Shown in pieces: positions 43,132 through 53,829 of a stretch of DNA of 64,000 nucleotides; positions within the stretch are counted from its first letter, which is position 1; every line of letters starts with the position of its first letter. The DNA is from Gracilaria gracilis (lineage: Eukaryota; Rhodophyta; Florideophyceae; Gracilariales; Gracilariaceae): NCBI GenBank assembly GCA_030374805.1, contig JARGSG010000014.1:372001-436000 (forward strand), read 5' to 3'. The position numbers and the translations under genes are program-made. Under the pieces are notes generated by a model. It did no database searches and was not told the DNA's origin. It saw only the letters and a program-made list of their open reading frames with translations.

Positions 43132-46100
43132 ATGGACAAGTCGTGCGCCTGGCTCCTCAACGCTCTAAGTGATGGAAAACCGTCATCTTTGTTGGCTGTG
43201 TACGAACGACATCGTTCCAGAGATGATACTCTTGACCTTGCAGACCTTCTAACCATCCTTCCTGAAAAGAATCAACCCGAAGTCGCTTCACTATTGCAGG
43301 AAGCCATATCAAAGGTGCTGCGTCCACAAGATTCTGAAAATCAACAACAACAAGATGGTCATCGTACTACAGTCTTGGAAGCTGGAATTGACATGGCCTG
43401 GCTTCTGGTCCAGAGAAGGAAGATTCCTCCTAGTTCATCTCTACGAGAACTAATAACCTACTTGCATGACCTTTTGCTCTCACCAATTCCTGCCCATGTC
43501 CAGAACAAAATCTCAAAGATGTGTGAATGGATGTGGAGTGTTGGAGACAAAAAGCGCGATCAAGTTGTCCCTCGTACGATTATCTATCTGCTCATGCGAA
43601 GCTTCGGAGAAGAAAGCACGAAGCGCCCTTCTCGAAAATGTGGAACTGCCGCCGATGTCCGTCGCATATTCGCTATGCGAAAGGCCTTAAGTGTTCTCAA
43701 TCTCTCGCCGAGCGCAGCTCATTCGGAAACCTTACGAAATTTATTGCTACGCTGTACCACATCATCTGTGTACTTGCGATCTGAGGAGGGTCGAAAGTTT
43801 CTTTCTCATTTGTTGACAGTTGCGGAGATTCAAAACGAAGTGTTCGAAGCACTGATAAAGCAACTGGCATCGATAAGGAGGAAAACTGCCAATTGGTTCG
43901 GATTAGTTTTTCTACATGCTTGGAATACCCAGCGTTCGGATTGGCTGGCTATGAAGCTAACAAAAGTAAGCGAGTTTGCCGTATGCGCAGGAGCCGAGCC
44001 ATACGCATTCAATCTGCGGACGGTGCTTTCATCATTTCATAGAAACAAACGACTTAACGGGGTGGATCAGCTTCTGTATCGAATGCACGGCCCTGTTTTG
44101 TACAGGAATCTAATGGTTGCCAGTCCCATTGTTCGAAGAAATGCTGTCATAATTCTTGCAGAGGCTTTTCCGATACACGATCCGAATGGCAATCGAGAAG
44201 AAGCTGCGAACTGTACAAATCTTCAGTGTTCGAAGTTCCTGGAACTCCTCGAGGACCCTTCTCCCATTGTACGGAAGGCAGCAGTCGAAGGGACTTGTAG
44301 AGTCCTGGGATTGTACTGGGACCTATTCCCGTTGGCATCTGCTAAGAGAATGATTGATATCATGACATCGAAGCTCGCGTTTGACGCGTCAGCTGCACAG
44401 GTAAGACTGGCGGTATTTAAAGGCTTGACATTCATGATTGACAATCATGTTGCTCAAGATTTACTTTCCAAAGTCCTCCCTAGGCTCAGGATGCTCATTC
44501 ATGACCGAGTTGAAAGGGTTCGGCTGTCCTACCTCGACCTACTCATCTTAGTCAAAGGCAAGCGCTTGAAGGGTATGAGATATTTTGATATAGTGCCACT
44601 GCAGGACTTGCTTCGCCGACTCCCAAGGGAATCTGCGTCGGCAGCAACGAAAATAATGACTCTTATCGTAACTTCTTACTTTCCTTTGGAAAAGAAAGAC
44701 AAAACCCCAGAGGAAATTGCTCAGAGCCGGAAGCGGGCTTGTCTTTCAATGCTTGGCACGAGTAGTGAAGCAGCTCGATACTTTTATAAGCACATTAATC
44801 TTCACGTTTCTCCAGGTCCACTTTGCGAATTTGTAATGTCAATTGCGGAAGAGGCTGTTGAAGCACCAGATGACTTCATATTCGAAAAAGGACAACCAAG
44901 TCGCACAGATAAGGTAGCAAGAAAAAGACGCAGTCGTCGAAGACGCCGGGTCAATGACGAAAATGCTCGCCCTCGAGATGAGAACGTTCCCTCCGACCAA
45001 GAAGAGAGCACTGAGAAATCAGATGGGAGTGCCATAAACAGACCAGATTTGTTTGGCATTGTTGCAGATGTTTTGACGGCAATCTTTTCTAGTCTACAGA
45101 AGGAGAAGAATAAGGGTCTTCGGAAATATCTTGACGGTGTGTTTGGTGGAGAAGCTTTGAAACCAATGCTACTCGAGGATGAAAGCAGCATGCGCTTGCG
45201 GGTAGCATCCTGGAAAATAGCGGGGTGTATATCCCCATCCAAAATGCGAGCCGTTATAAGTCTATGGCGCGAGCAGCTGGATAAAGTCATGGAACTTGCA
45301 CCGGACAATCAGGAGGAGGCGAAGAACTTTCATGAGCTACTTGGGGCGCTCATGTCCTGCGGAATTCGCTGGAATTTGGTACCAACGTTATCAGCCGTTG
45401 TATCCGGGTGGAGCGATGGCGCGATATCTGGTTGTCGAACTTCGGCACTTGGTACTAAGACTCAAAAGAAAACTCGGGGGTCAAGAAAAGGAGGAAAGGT
45501 TTCCGCCGGAGGAAAGTCACAAAGAACAAATCGAAAGCAGCCCAAAACGAGAACCAATGCTCTGACTGTACTTCGAGCTTGCTCAGATGTTATGTTAAAC
45601 AGCGAAGATTTTCGGGAGTTGTTCTTGGCTAGCATCGCATTGGATGCATCAACGATTTCGGGAGCAGCTCCGCAATGGATTCAGCTCGTAAGGGCACTTC
45701 GCAAGGGAAAGCTTGGCGCCATTGACTACTTTCTGGAATCTGAGGATGATGAAAGTGAGAAAGAGCCACTGCCGAGCTTTGGGCTACTGCTTGGTAGTCT
45801 GGTGGACACATGGAAAGCAGCTATTCTTCTCGCCAAATTCTTGAGGCTTGATGAAAGGGCACTTGGTGAGTTAAGAGACTTGCTGTCATGGTGTTCAGGG
45901 GACGAACTTTGGGCGCGAGCATTTTCAACAGACCAATGCTTTGGGGTAGCGGCGATCAGCGCCTGTCTTGGGTTTTGCGCTGACATTGTCGCTTTGGGAT
46001 TTGCGAATGAGAATGATTTGCTTTGCATAGAGAAGCTCGCGCACAACACTATGCATGCCAAGGACTTCAACGAGAGGACCATGACACGTTCCGTACTGCA

Positions 46101-46896
46101 TATTCTTCGTATGTCCTTCACTCTTCGAGAGCAATACGTACTGGATTGTGATGGAGGCCGTATAGCAGCTCTGCAATGCCCTCCTAGTTCTCTCGGAAAC
46201 TGCGCTAAGCGCTTGTTGAGTTTGGCTTGTGACATTCTTATCAAATGCCAAGCAGACGACGATCGACCAACTGGAGTCCCAGCGAAACAAACAGCGCTCG
46301 AAGATTTCATGCGCACTGCGATGCTTGAAATGCGGCAGGAACGGAATGGCCTTGATTTCCAACAACAGTTTGCCAAGCACTTCCTCTCAGCTTTTAAAAG
46401 CAGCGACGAAGCTGAGCGAAATTTGTTTGCATCGATGCTGTGTAACATCGTGTCGTCGTTGGTGACCAGCTCATCAGAGATTGGTCCGACGAATGCCTTC
46501 GAGATCTACTCAGGCGTGGTAGCCGGCATGAGATACGGTGCCATGGGAGCCCCATCAGACAAAGCTGTGGCAAGTCTTTCATGTTTCTTGACGAATTCCA
46601 TGTTTCAGTTCTACACAGGTTCTGAGACGAGCAATAAGGAACCCAGCGCAGCAGCTCGAGAGTTCTTTGCAAAAATGCAAGACTCTTTGAGCAGGCAATT
46701 TCCGGAAAGCATGGAAGCAAGCGAAGGTTCTCAAGATGCTCTAGAAGAGCTGGAAGAGGCTTCAAAAACACTTGTCGCTTTGCGAAATCTGACCGAGAAG
46801 AGCGTTGAACGTGAGCCCGATAGGAACCAAGTTGGACTTCGATTAGATTTTGACAACTTGGAAGCTGACGTAGAAACAAGCGATAAACACAGTTAG
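43132..46896 (+). CDS. condensin II complex subunit G2 (CAP-G2)
   Basis: A 1254-aa HEAT-repeat protein of the non-SMC part of condensin II, which compacts and resolves mitotic chromosomes. The middle (about residues 370-590) matches CAP-G2 closely: FLELLEDPSPIVRKAAVEGTCR, YWDLFP, ELAFD-type KLAFDASAAQVRLAVFKGL, PRLRMLIHDRVERVRLSYLDLL, PLQDLLRRLPRES and AARYFYKH. A basic/acidic linker (RKRRSRRRRRVNDEN) and a second basic stretch (RGSRKGGKVSAGGKSQR) interrupt the HEAT array. The start was moved from a TTG at 43084 to the first ATG at 43132. Single exon of 3.8 kb. Condensin I CAP-G (shorter, different signature) is less likely. Confidence 0.9.
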   Translation: MDKSCAWLLNALSDGKPSSLLAVYERHRSRDDTLDLADLLTILPEKNQPEVASLLQEAISKVLRPQDSENQQQQDGHRTTVLEAGIDMAWLLVQRRKIPPSSSLRELITYLHDLLLSPIPAHVQNKISKMCEWMWSVGDKKRDQVVPRTIIYLLMRSFGEESTKRPSRKCGTAADVRRIFAMRKALSVLNLSPSAAHSETLRNLLLRCTTSSVYLRSEEGRKFLSHLLTVAEIQNEVFEALIKQLASIRRKTANWFGLVFLHAWNTQRSDWLAMKLTKVSEFAVCAGAEPYAFNLRTVLSSFHRNKRLNGVDQLLYRMHGPVLYRNLMVASPIVRRNAVIILAEAFPIHDPNGNREEAANCTNLQCSKFLELLEDPSPIVRKAAVEGTCRVLGLYWDLFPLASAKRMIDIMTSKLAFDASAAQVRLAVFKGLTFMIDNHVAQDLLSKVLPRLRMLIHDRVERVRLSYLDLLILVKGKRLKGMRYFDIVPLQDLLRRLPRESASAATKIMTLIVTSYFPLEKKDKTPEEIAQSRKRACLSMLGTSSEAARYFYKHINLHVSPGPLCEFVMSIAEEAVEAPDDFIFEKGQPSRTDKVARKRRSRRRRRVNDENARPRDENVPSDQEESTEKSDGSAINRPDLFGIVADVLTAIFSSLQKEKNKGLRKYLDGVFGGEALKPMLLEDESSMRLRVASWKIAGCISPSKMRAVISLWREQLDKVMELAPDNQEEAKNFHELLGALMSCGIRWNLVPTLSAVVSGWSDGAISGCRTSALGTKTQKKTRGSRKGGKVSAGGKSQRTNRKQPKTRTNALTVLRACSDVMLNSEDFRELFLASIALDASTISGAAPQWIQLVRALRKGKLGAIDYFLESEDDESEKEPLPSFGLLLGSLVDTWKAAILLAKFLRLDERALGELRDLLSWCSGDELWARAFSTDQCFGVAAISACLGFCADIVALGFANENDLLCIEKLAHNTMHAKDFNERTMTRSVLHILRMSFTLREQYVLDCDGGRIAALQCPPSSLGNCAKRLLSLACDILIKCQADDDRPTGVPAKQTALEDFMRTAMLEMRQERNGLDFQQQFAKHFLSAFKSSDEAERNLFASMLCNIVSSLVTSSSEIGPTNAFEIYSGVVAGMRYGAMGAPSDKAVASLSCFLTNSMFQFYTGSETSNKEPSAAAREFFAKMQDSLSRQFPESMEASEGSQDALEELEEASKTLVALRNLTEKSVEREPDRNQVGLRLDFDNLEADVETSDKHS

Positions 46897-47064
46897 TTGT
46901 ATGTTGTTTAGTCTTTCGAACAGTAACTCTCTAAACTCTAATGCATAGAAACCAGTGAAACGGTTTGTTAAGGGATAAAGGACCAGGGATGATTGTAAAA
47001 CTAATCACGTATGACACCAGAAAAGGGGGCACATTCGTGGGCATCTCTACCGAAGCAAGTTCGG

Positions 47065-48558
47065 CTACACGAGAATGCGTTGCTCGGAAACATGATCTTG
47101 CACAATAGGTTGACGGTAGAATGCATCCTCATCATTCATATCATTTGCTCGTTCATAACCAGCGTACCTCGATCGCAGTTTGCTTGCCACGCCACAAGCA
47201 CCGATGATGATTACGACGCTCATAATCACAACAATAACAGGCGTTCCTAGGTATGAACCACCAGAAGTATCATCTTCAACATTAAAAACAATGTTTCCTG
47301 GAGTGGGAGACTTCCTGGTGTGGAACAAGCCGCCAACCATAGCCGCAAATCTTCTAAAACCGATCAGGCATTCAAGTTCCTTAAGCTCTTCTCCTTCGAC
47401 AGTACGCTTGCTGGTTGAGCGAATGTACTCGTCCGCTGGGCACAAATGATCGGAGCATCCAGGCAGGAGAAGCTGTCTGCCATTATACTCAACCTTGACA
47501 AAAAATTCGCCCGTTGACTCCGCTGCGTACAACTCCCAGATAAGCGTGGAGTTGTACGGTGGATTTACACCGTCAAATGCTTGTAAAGCGGCCAATGTAG
47601 CGGCAACAGTTGTATCATGGGCGCTGTACAAAACGAACTTCTTGTAGTCCTGTTCGTACTCGGGAGGAAGTCGTTTCGAGGCCTTGAGGGCAGCCGCGGT
47701 CATATACTGTCTGACGTTATACAAAATCAATCCTGCACGCAGGCGATTGGCTTCCACGCCCTCATTCACATACTCAAGCAACCAGTAAGACAAGTTCTGA
47801 GCTCTGCTGACGATTTCAGGGGTTGCATCCTCCGGAAGTGGCACGGAATGATGCTGAAAACAGGTCCATGTGTCAGAGAGCTTTTCCAAATCCCAAACGG
47901 AAAAACTGTGCGGATCACGCTTTGCAACGGTTGCCGCCTTCTGCAAGAAGTGATGTTCCTGCTTCATTTTGTCGACAAAAGCGGGGGCTTTGAAGCTTCG
48001 GCGCAAGATACGATCTAGTCTGGGACAATTGCGGTCGGGTAGAAGAAGCATTTCGTTGTCCAAGGATTCGGTATGGATGGGTACTGGTTGATACAAGTGC
48101 GGCAAACCGCCCTCGTTCTCATGCAAGGCATCTTTTCCAAAACGCACACGCACATCGTAGTTCGGAGATGTACCGGGTGGGTACAAGCCAGCCATCTGCG
48201 AGGTGGCAGACACAAGGGCACGATCTATATCGGTGCTGCGGACATAGATATGCTTGGGCGAGAACGCTTCGGGAAGGAAACCGGTATCGACATATCGCTG
48301 ACGGAGACGCTGGCCGAGCTCATAGTGTGCTCGCTGACCGATGGCTGTTAGCTCGCCGACGCCCTCCGGCCATTTGGAGAGGGGGAGCGCATCGGATGGA
48401 AATGCGTTCAACGGCGTTCTATCGCCATGTCGGCATAGTTCGAGGACGAAGAGCAGCTTCTTCTTCACAAGAGGGGACGGCGGCAAAGTGGATTGTGCGG
48501 CGTTAGCAAGCGCGAAAAGAAGCAAAAGCGACGCGGCAGGGAGACAAAAGAGACGCAT
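47065..48558 (-). CDS. histidine acid phosphatase, secretory, membrane anchored
   Basis: A branch-2 histidine phosphatase with catalytic RHGDRTP motif (about residues 43-49; His phosphorylated) and the C-terminal HD pair in YSAHDTTVAATLAAL. The N terminus is a clean signal peptide (MRLFCLPAASLLLLFALANA). A C-terminal membrane segment (VIVVIMSVVIIIGACGVA) precedes a cytosolic tail with a possible sorting Tyr (YAGYERA), the same layout as lysosomal acid phosphatase. It would hydrolyse phosphomonoesters in a vacuole or at the cell surface, which is relevant to phosphate scavenging. ATG 48558. A TACGAAGGTA element sits about 25 bases upstream. Confidence 0.93.
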   Translation of the reverse strand: MRLFCLPAASLLLLFALANAAQSTLPPSPLVKKKLLFVLELCRHGDRTPLNAFPSDALPLSKWPEGVGELTAIGQRAHYELGQRLRQRYVDTGFLPEAFSPKHIYVRSTDIDRALVSATSQMAGLYPPGTSPNYDVRVRFGKDALHENEGGLPHLYQPVPIHTESLDNEMLLLPDRNCPRLDRILRRSFKAPAFVDKMKQEHHFLQKAATVAKRDPHSFSVWDLEKLSDTWTCFQHHSVPLPEDATPEIVSRAQNLSYWLLEYVNEGVEANRLRAGLILYNVRQYMTAAALKASKRLPPEYEQDYKKFVLYSAHDTTVAATLAALQAFDGVNPPYNSTLIWELYAAESTGEFFVKVEYNGRQLLLPGCSDHLCPADEYIRSTSKRTVEGEELKELECLIGFRRFAAMVGGLFHTRKSPTPGNIVFNVEDDTSGGSYLGTPVIVVIMSVVIIIGACGVASKLRSRYAGYERANDMNDEDAFYRQPIVQDHVSEQRILV

Positions 48559-48945
48559 GGCGGATATTGCATCTACCAGGGTACCTTCGTACCTTTGGAG
48601 CTAGACACTAGGAGGCATTGAGGATGATGATGATGGGCCTAAACTTTATACGGAAGGAAGCGAAGGTGGGCGAAGATGAGCTGTTGGACGATACAAGAGC
48701 AGCTCGAAACGGCAGGCGATGCATGTGGTGGCCGCAACGATTCGATTCGCGGAGAGCAGGGCCACGACGTGGACACGTGGGCGCCTTACACTGGAGCGAG
48801 CGTGGCGCGTGCGCTGCTGGGGCGGAGGCAGCGCCACGGCAGCACCAGCGCTGAATCATGGCATGACGCGAAGCAGCGCTTGAAGCGAAAGGCATCGACA
48901 GCATGCGGCAGCGCGCTCCATCGGGCGCCAGCAATATAAGCGCAC
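48559..48945. promoter_or_regulatory. divergent promoter region acid phosphatase/BSD protein
   Basis: A 387-base region between divergent ATGs. It holds the TACGAAGGTA core near the phosphatase (48581-48593) and caatataag just before the BSD start. Confidence 0.45.
48581..48593. promoter_or_regulatory. TACGAAGGTA element, copy 3
   Basis: ggtaccttcgtac on the plus strand (gtacgaaggtacc on the minus strand) contains the exact 10-base core and lies 23-35 bases upstream of the phosphatase ATG. Confidence 0.4.
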
Positions 48946-50160
48946 ATGGCGTCATCGGCCACCGCGGACAACGACAGCGACATGCACACCGGCGCCGACG
49001 CGCCGCCGCCCGCACAGAACGGCGTCGCGGCGGAAGCTGTGAATCAAGCGCCGTCTGCGCCCGATTCGAATGCTTCGCAGAACACCCACGATGCGCTACC
49101 AAGCGCGCTGGCTGCGCTCAACTCGGCATGGTCAGGGTGGCTAGGCGGCACTAAGCCTGCCGAACAGGAGCAGGATGCGAGCAGGAGCGCACAAGCGCCG
49201 CAGCTTGCTGACAACAGCGGCGGCGCGGGCGGCGCGGACTTCGTGGTGCTTGGTGAGGACGATGGATCGAACGGGGCACAGGGCAGTGCAGACTGGTTTG
49301 AGGGTGCCAATCGACTGTGGCAGACGGCCGTACATGACGTGGGAACGCGTCTGCGCGACGCGGCGCAACAGGTGGACGGCCACGCGCTGGAGGAATCGGT
49401 GGGTCTGTTGCGCAAGCAATCGGGGCGCGTGGTGGAGGACGTGCAACGCGGCGTGCGCAGCATTCAGCTGGGCGAGCTGATGGAACAAGCAAGCTCAACA
49501 CTTCGCGCGCAAGGAGAGGAAGCGCGCCAAATATTCGTGGACAAGGCGCACGAAAGCGACACAAACGTAACAGCGCCGTGGGAAGATCTACCGGAAGCGG
49601 AAGCGCCGTATGGCGAGGCGCTACAGCGAGAAATGCTACGACTGGCGGTGGACTCTGTGTACAGCCGCCGACGACGAGAACAGCTGTTCGTGGAGGTGGC
49701 TCTGGAAGGTGACGACGGACAAGGCGCGATGGAACGGCGCGCAGGCGAGGCGATGGGCGCGCTGCGCGCGCAGAGCAGTCTGCGTCGACTGCGCGCCATG
49801 CTGGTGCCGGCGCGCGTTAGCGAGGCGCGCTTCTGGGAGGCGTACTTCTTCCACGTCGACCGCGTCCGCGCTGAGCTGGTGGCGAACGACGGGCAACTAC
49901 CAGGCGGCGACCGCGACGGTGTCGACGACGACGACGACGACCAGCACCAGCACCTCGTCGGCAGCGGCGCAGAGTCTCACGGCGAGACTCTGGCGCAGCA
50001 GCACCAGCTGTCGCCTGAGGACGTGGAGGACGTGGGGGAGGTGGAGGGCGTGGCCGACGGCGCGCGCGAGGTCGCGCCGCCGGTGGAAGCACACAGCGAC
50101 TTGCACGACGGCGACGACGACGACGACGAGGAGTTCCTCTCGTGGCGGCGCGGGCAGTGA
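48946..50160 (+). CDS. BSD-domain protein, 404 aa
   Basis: A BSD domain lies at about residues 245-315: a helical region ending with the hallmark Phe-Trp in SEARFWEAYFFHVDRVRAEL. Upstream is an amphipathic region (GANRLWQTAVHDVGTRLRDAAQQV) typical of SYAP1/BSD2-type proteins; the C terminus is acidic with poly-Asp and poly-Glu runs. Related plant and fungal proteins are cytosolic and of poorly known role; the TFIIH p62 subunit also has BSD domains but with a different layout. ATG 48946. High GC and repetitive codons in the tail create long antisense open frames that are shadows. Confidence 0.8.
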   Translation: MASSATADNDSDMHTGADAPPPAQNGVAAEAVNQAPSAPDSNASQNTHDALPSALAALNSAWSGWLGGTKPAEQEQDASRSAQAPQLADNSGGAGGADFVVLGEDDGSNGAQGSADWFEGANRLWQTAVHDVGTRLRDAAQQVDGHALEESVGLLRKQSGRVVEDVQRGVRSIQLGELMEQASSTLRAQGEEARQIFVDKAHESDTNVTAPWEDLPEAEAPYGEALQREMLRLAVDSVYSRRRREQLFVEVALEGDDGQGAMERRAGEAMGALRAQSSLRRLRAMLVPARVSEARFWEAYFFHVDRVRAELVANDGQLPGGDRDGVDDDDDDQHQHLVGSGAESHGETLAQQHQLSPEDVEDVGEVEGVADGAREVAPPVEAHSDLHDGDDDDDEEFLSWRRGQ

Positions 50161-50473
50161 GAGTCGCGCGCACGCCATCCAATGAGAGCGTGGCGGTTGG
50201 CCGAGCCGTTTGCCATGCGTGGCCACGCGTAGACGCTGGCAAATAAGTGGTGCTGCCGCCACTCGTTTGGCGCCGTTGCCACGTGCAGCGTTGCGATTGG
50301 CGCGGGTGGGCGCGCGCGCTGGCAAAAAGCGTGCAACGTGCCGCCAGCAAGGCGCCCTTGCTGGGGACGGCGCAGCGCTACAAAAGGCGCGCGGTCGCCG
50401 GCGCTACATCGCTGGCTGGTGCGCGGTCGCCCCGTCTCGTCTCGCTGAACGTCCGGCAACCACCTCCACAGTC
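50161..50473. promoter_or_regulatory. promoter of the bZIP gene at 50474
   Basis: Contains ccaatgag (about 50179), an inverted CCAAT (gcgattggcg, about 50292) and a TATA-like tacaaaag (about 50380), in a sensible order before the ATG at 50474. Confidence 0.5.
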
Positions 50474-51580
50474 ATGCCGGCCATCGACACGCCCAACGCG
50501 ACCTCCGTCGCGCTTAGCGCGCAGCCTTGGCTCCCTACCCCGTCGCCCCAGCTCCGTCTCTCCACCCCTACGCTCGACCCGCTTCCCGTCACTGCTAGCG
50601 CCGACTGGTCGCATGCTCTTTCCGCAAACCCCGGTTTGTATGCTTCTACAAACTTGCCAACTGGACTTACGCCTCGCTTCTCGCCTACCTTCCCGCAGCT
50701 CCAGTCGCCTGGCGTTTCCGCAGAGATCGCTGCGAATCCTACCGACCCGCCGCCGCCCTCGCAAAGTCTATCCGATTTGTTTCGCTGTACCGAGTACCCT
50801 TTCACTTCTGTCGCCCCTACCAAGCCCGTTTCCAACGTACCCCGTGCGCAGGTGCAAAAACATGACTTACCTGTGTCTCAACCCGTTTCGTCCGCCGCGT
50901 TGCGTGACTTGAAGGCCTCCGCGCCGCTGGCGGCCGCGTACCGCACATCGTCGGACGTCGTGCGTCACACCATGCCTCAGACCTTGCCACAAACGCTCCC
51001 TCAGACCCAACCCGCGTTTTCGCAGCCAATCACTTCATTTCCGTTAGGAAGACCAGATAATATCCCGTCGCTGCCTCCGCGTCCGACCGCCGTGGCGCAG
51101 GCGGCCGTTACGGCAGTGCCGCCCGTAGCAACGCCCATCGCGCCTGTTCCGGACCTTACGAAGGCTTCGCTCACCGTTGGTGGACAGCGCGCCGTGCTAG
51201 GTTCTGGTATTGTGAGTAACGCCGTGCAGGAGGCGCAAGTGCGTGCGCGTATGAAGGCGGAGAATTTTGCAAAGGCGAGGAAGAGGAAGAGGTGTGAGCA
51301 GCCTACCGAGGCTGATAGGGCCATGGAGAAGATCGATGAAGAAGAGTCAAAGTTGTCGCCGGAACAGTTGAAGAGGAAGAGGTATGAGAGGCGCTTGGCT
51401 CTCAATAGGGAGAGTGCTGCTGTTTCTAGAGTACGGAGGAGGGAATATGTGAAATTGTTGGAAGAACAACTGGTGAATGCAGAGAAGGAACGTGTGAGAC
51501 TTGCTACTGAACTTTCTGATATGCAGAAGCAGCATAACAAGCTCAAGGACCATCTTCGCAAGCTTGAGGGTGAGATCTGA
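50474..51580 (+). CDS. bZIP transcription factor 1, 368 aa
   Basis: The C terminus (about residues 302-368) is a bZIP: KRKRYERRLALNRESAAVS basic region with the invariant N-x7-R spacing (NRESAAVSR), hinge RRREYVKLLEEQL, and a leucine zipper continuing through ERVRLATELSDMQ and NKLKDHLRKL. The first 290 residues are Pro/Thr/Ser-rich and probably activating, with a small repeat (QTLPQTLPQTQP). The frame is open upstream to a TTG at 50210, but ATG 50474 lies just downstream of promoter motifs. The partner is probably itself or one of the other two bZIPs in this window (inference). Confidence 0.9.
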   Translation: MPAIDTPNATSVALSAQPWLPTPSPQLRLSTPTLDPLPVTASADWSHALSANPGLYASTNLPTGLTPRFSPTFPQLQSPGVSAEIAANPTDPPPPSQSLSDLFRCTEYPFTSVAPTKPVSNVPRAQVQKHDLPVSQPVSSAALRDLKASAPLAAAYRTSSDVVRHTMPQTLPQTLPQTQPAFSQPITSFPLGRPDNIPSLPPRPTAVAQAAVTAVPPVATPIAPVPDLTKASLTVGGQRAVLGSGIVSNAVQEAQVRARMKAENFAKARKRKRCEQPTEADRAMEKIDEEESKLSPEQLKRKRYERRLALNRESAAVSRVRRREYVKLLEEQLVNAEKERVRLATELSDMQKQHNKLKDHLRKLEGEI

Positions 51581-53120
51581 TGTTTTTTTTGCTAACTGTG
51601 TTATGATGAAATTTGTTTGCTGCTTTGAGGTGTGTGGTTGGAGTGGTGTTTTCTTGGTTTATAAGGTCTAGAAAATGTTTGTGTAGATCGCGTTGCGCGC
51701 CTTTTTGTGTTTTTGTTTAGATAAAATAAGATGAACAATCTGTATTGACTTTCTACGATTGTGTGCTGGTGCTTTGTAGTAGCTCCGAAGCGACGTGCGC
51801 AGTGCAGGGGGAGAGGACGAGGCTGGAGGCGGAAAGTACGGACGGATGCAGCTGATAAGTGATCGGCGGTCCTGTGCGAGATGGATGTGGTGTGTATGAT
51901 TAACGAAGGTATTTGTATGCACCGAGGGGAAGGTGGGGGAATGCGAGATTTGGTTGACCACTTGCTGAGCAGCGCTTTGCTGAGGTGTACTCGGTACAGC
52001 CTTTGATGACCTTTGATGACGGTTGCGTGTGGACGTTGACGCTTCTCTGCGCGTTCCCCAGCGCTGGCTTTGTTGTAGGCGCTGTTTAGCACATGCGCTC
52101 GTTTTCAGTGACGTGGGCGGGTGGTGACGTATGTACCCTTGGCAGCTGTGCATGGTAGTGACAGTGCTTTCGCCCCGTCCACCTGCAGCAATTCAAGTTT
52201 TGGCGCGGCTCTACTGCAATTTTTCGGTGGAAGCGCTCATCCATGCTGAACACAGCGAATTGGCTCTGGCTTTGAGCCTCCATCTTTGAGCCTCCTAACT
52301 TTGGGGTGGTGAGATACCGCCTGAGGCAAAGTCAGGTCGTGATCACCATGGGCGTGCCAGATCGCCTGAGATCATGTTCATCGGTGGGCACAGCAGCACT
52401 GCTGCTTGGCGGTCGGCACGGCACTGGCCCCCGTGGGCGACGTGAGCGACGGAACTTTTTACTCGCACTGTAAAAACGTCGCACTCGAGAGTGATGAAGG
52501 TCGAAAGGTTGAGCGGTTGAGAGACATACCCTGCCGTGTTGCACAGTGGCGCCCTTCTCGCAGATACATATCGCAGGAGCGTGGTCTGGAACGGAATGCG
52601 GTTTGATTTGACGCATGCGTCAATCCAACCTTACATGCCACTTCAACTGCATCGCGAAAATCGCGGCTCCTGACGTGCCGTACGACGGCACAAGCGGCTC
52701 GCCTGCATTTCGCACGTCAGTCCGAAGTGGAACGACGCTGTGCTTGGCGTCGTCATGCTCATGCGATTCCATCTACATGTAACGACCGGCGCCGTTCAAA
52801 CTCAAAACACAAAGCTGAAAAAAAATGGCGGCAGCGCAAGGTTGTCACCACCTCCCCTTGGAGCGTGCTCCTGGAGCACCTGCGTGTATCTTAGATACGC
52901 GCTACACAGCACGTGCCTGTCGACGACAGCCAAGCTTAAACAGATAAGCCACCAACCCGCAGCCCATTTGCCATGCGCCCCACCGATCAACCTGCCACCT
53001 GACTCGCGCCCTCAGAGCTGCAATGATATGCTCCCCATAACCGCGCCTCGTCGTTAGTCGAAGCTCCTTCACTGAGTCCCCACCCGGCTCTCTTCCAGAG
53101 AAGCAGCTATTGTGCGAACA
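51581..53120. other. 1.5-kb intergenic region with TGACGT/CACGTCA motifs
   Basis: No gene is supported. Several bZIP-type cores occur (gtgacgt near 52110 and 52125, gacgtgag near 52440, tgacgtgc near 52671, cacgtcag near 52712) and a doubled ctttgatgac (about 52000). Confidence 0.5.
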
Positions 53121-53768
53121 ATGTCATCTTCTCTGTCATCGGGTGTCCCGCTGTCTTCGACTTCACACAAGTCTGAACGTTCTCCCTTAATCGACGCCTG
53201 TTTGCGAACTGCAGCGCGACAGCTTCCACATATTTCTCTTTCCCAATCCTCCTCGTTGCAATGCAGCCTTCGAACCACAGCTGTACTCACCCAGCTTTTG
53301 CACAGCTTGATACAGGCTATGGATGAACGAAGCACCAATACCTGGTGCTCATTAATGGACTCTCTAATAGCCAGACTGCGATGTGGTGATATCATATCCT
53401 GCTTACCGTTCTGTGATCAGTTGCCCTCCGAGGCTGAGGCCGTATATCGCAGACATACTGCAAGCGCCCCACCCTCTGTGCGTGGCGACTTTGGCTGGGT
53501 AGTTGAAGAGGGAGGCGTTGACGCCTTTGTTGATTATGTTTGTGACGTGTTAGATGATCAAGGCCGCGCCGAGTTTTCCAGACAATGCTGTGTACTTGCT
53601 CATCGATGGAGGGGAGGCGCACTTGATAGACTGTTCGCTTCGTCTTCGTTTTCGAATGACCGCTGCGATACCGAGGATTGCTACAGCGATGCCATGGACA
53701 CCTTCAGTTCCTTCTCTATTGACTCTTCGGTCACAATGTCTCAAGATGAACAGAGTACTTGTCTATAA
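53121..53768 (+). CDS. hypothetical protein, 215 aa
   Basis: ATG 53121 opens a frame with normal composition: a Ser-rich N terminus, two helical stretches (LTQLLHSLIQAMDERS and WCSLMDSLIARL), a Gly/Asp-containing block (GDFGWVVEEGGVDAFVDYVCDVLDDQGR) shown in parts, and a Ser/Asp-rich tail. There is no signal peptide or membrane segment. It lies tail-to-tail with GT31, with 61 bases between stops. The family is not recognised; it is probably a genuine cytosolic or nuclear protein. Confidence 0.55.
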   Translation: MSSSLSSGVPLSSTSHKSERSPLIDACLRTAARQLPHISLSQSSSLQCSLRTTAVLTQLLHSLIQAMDERSTNTWCSLMDSLIARLRCGDIISCLPFCDQLPSEAEAVYRRHTASAPPSVRGDFGWVVEEGGVDAFVDYVCDVLDDQGRAEFSRQCCVLAHRWRGGALDRLFASSSFSNDRCDTEDCYSDAMDTFSSFSIDSSVTMSQDEQSTCL

Positions 53769-53829
53769 CATGTCAGTGTTTAATGCCATTCAAGCGTTAG
53801 GATTGTTTGTAAATAACTAGCTTCAACCA

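Noticed and set aside
49044-50459. Several long antisense frames opposite the BSD gene
   Set aside because: They are shadows produced by the high GC and repetitive codons of the BSD gene; Arg/Ala-rich and without motifs.
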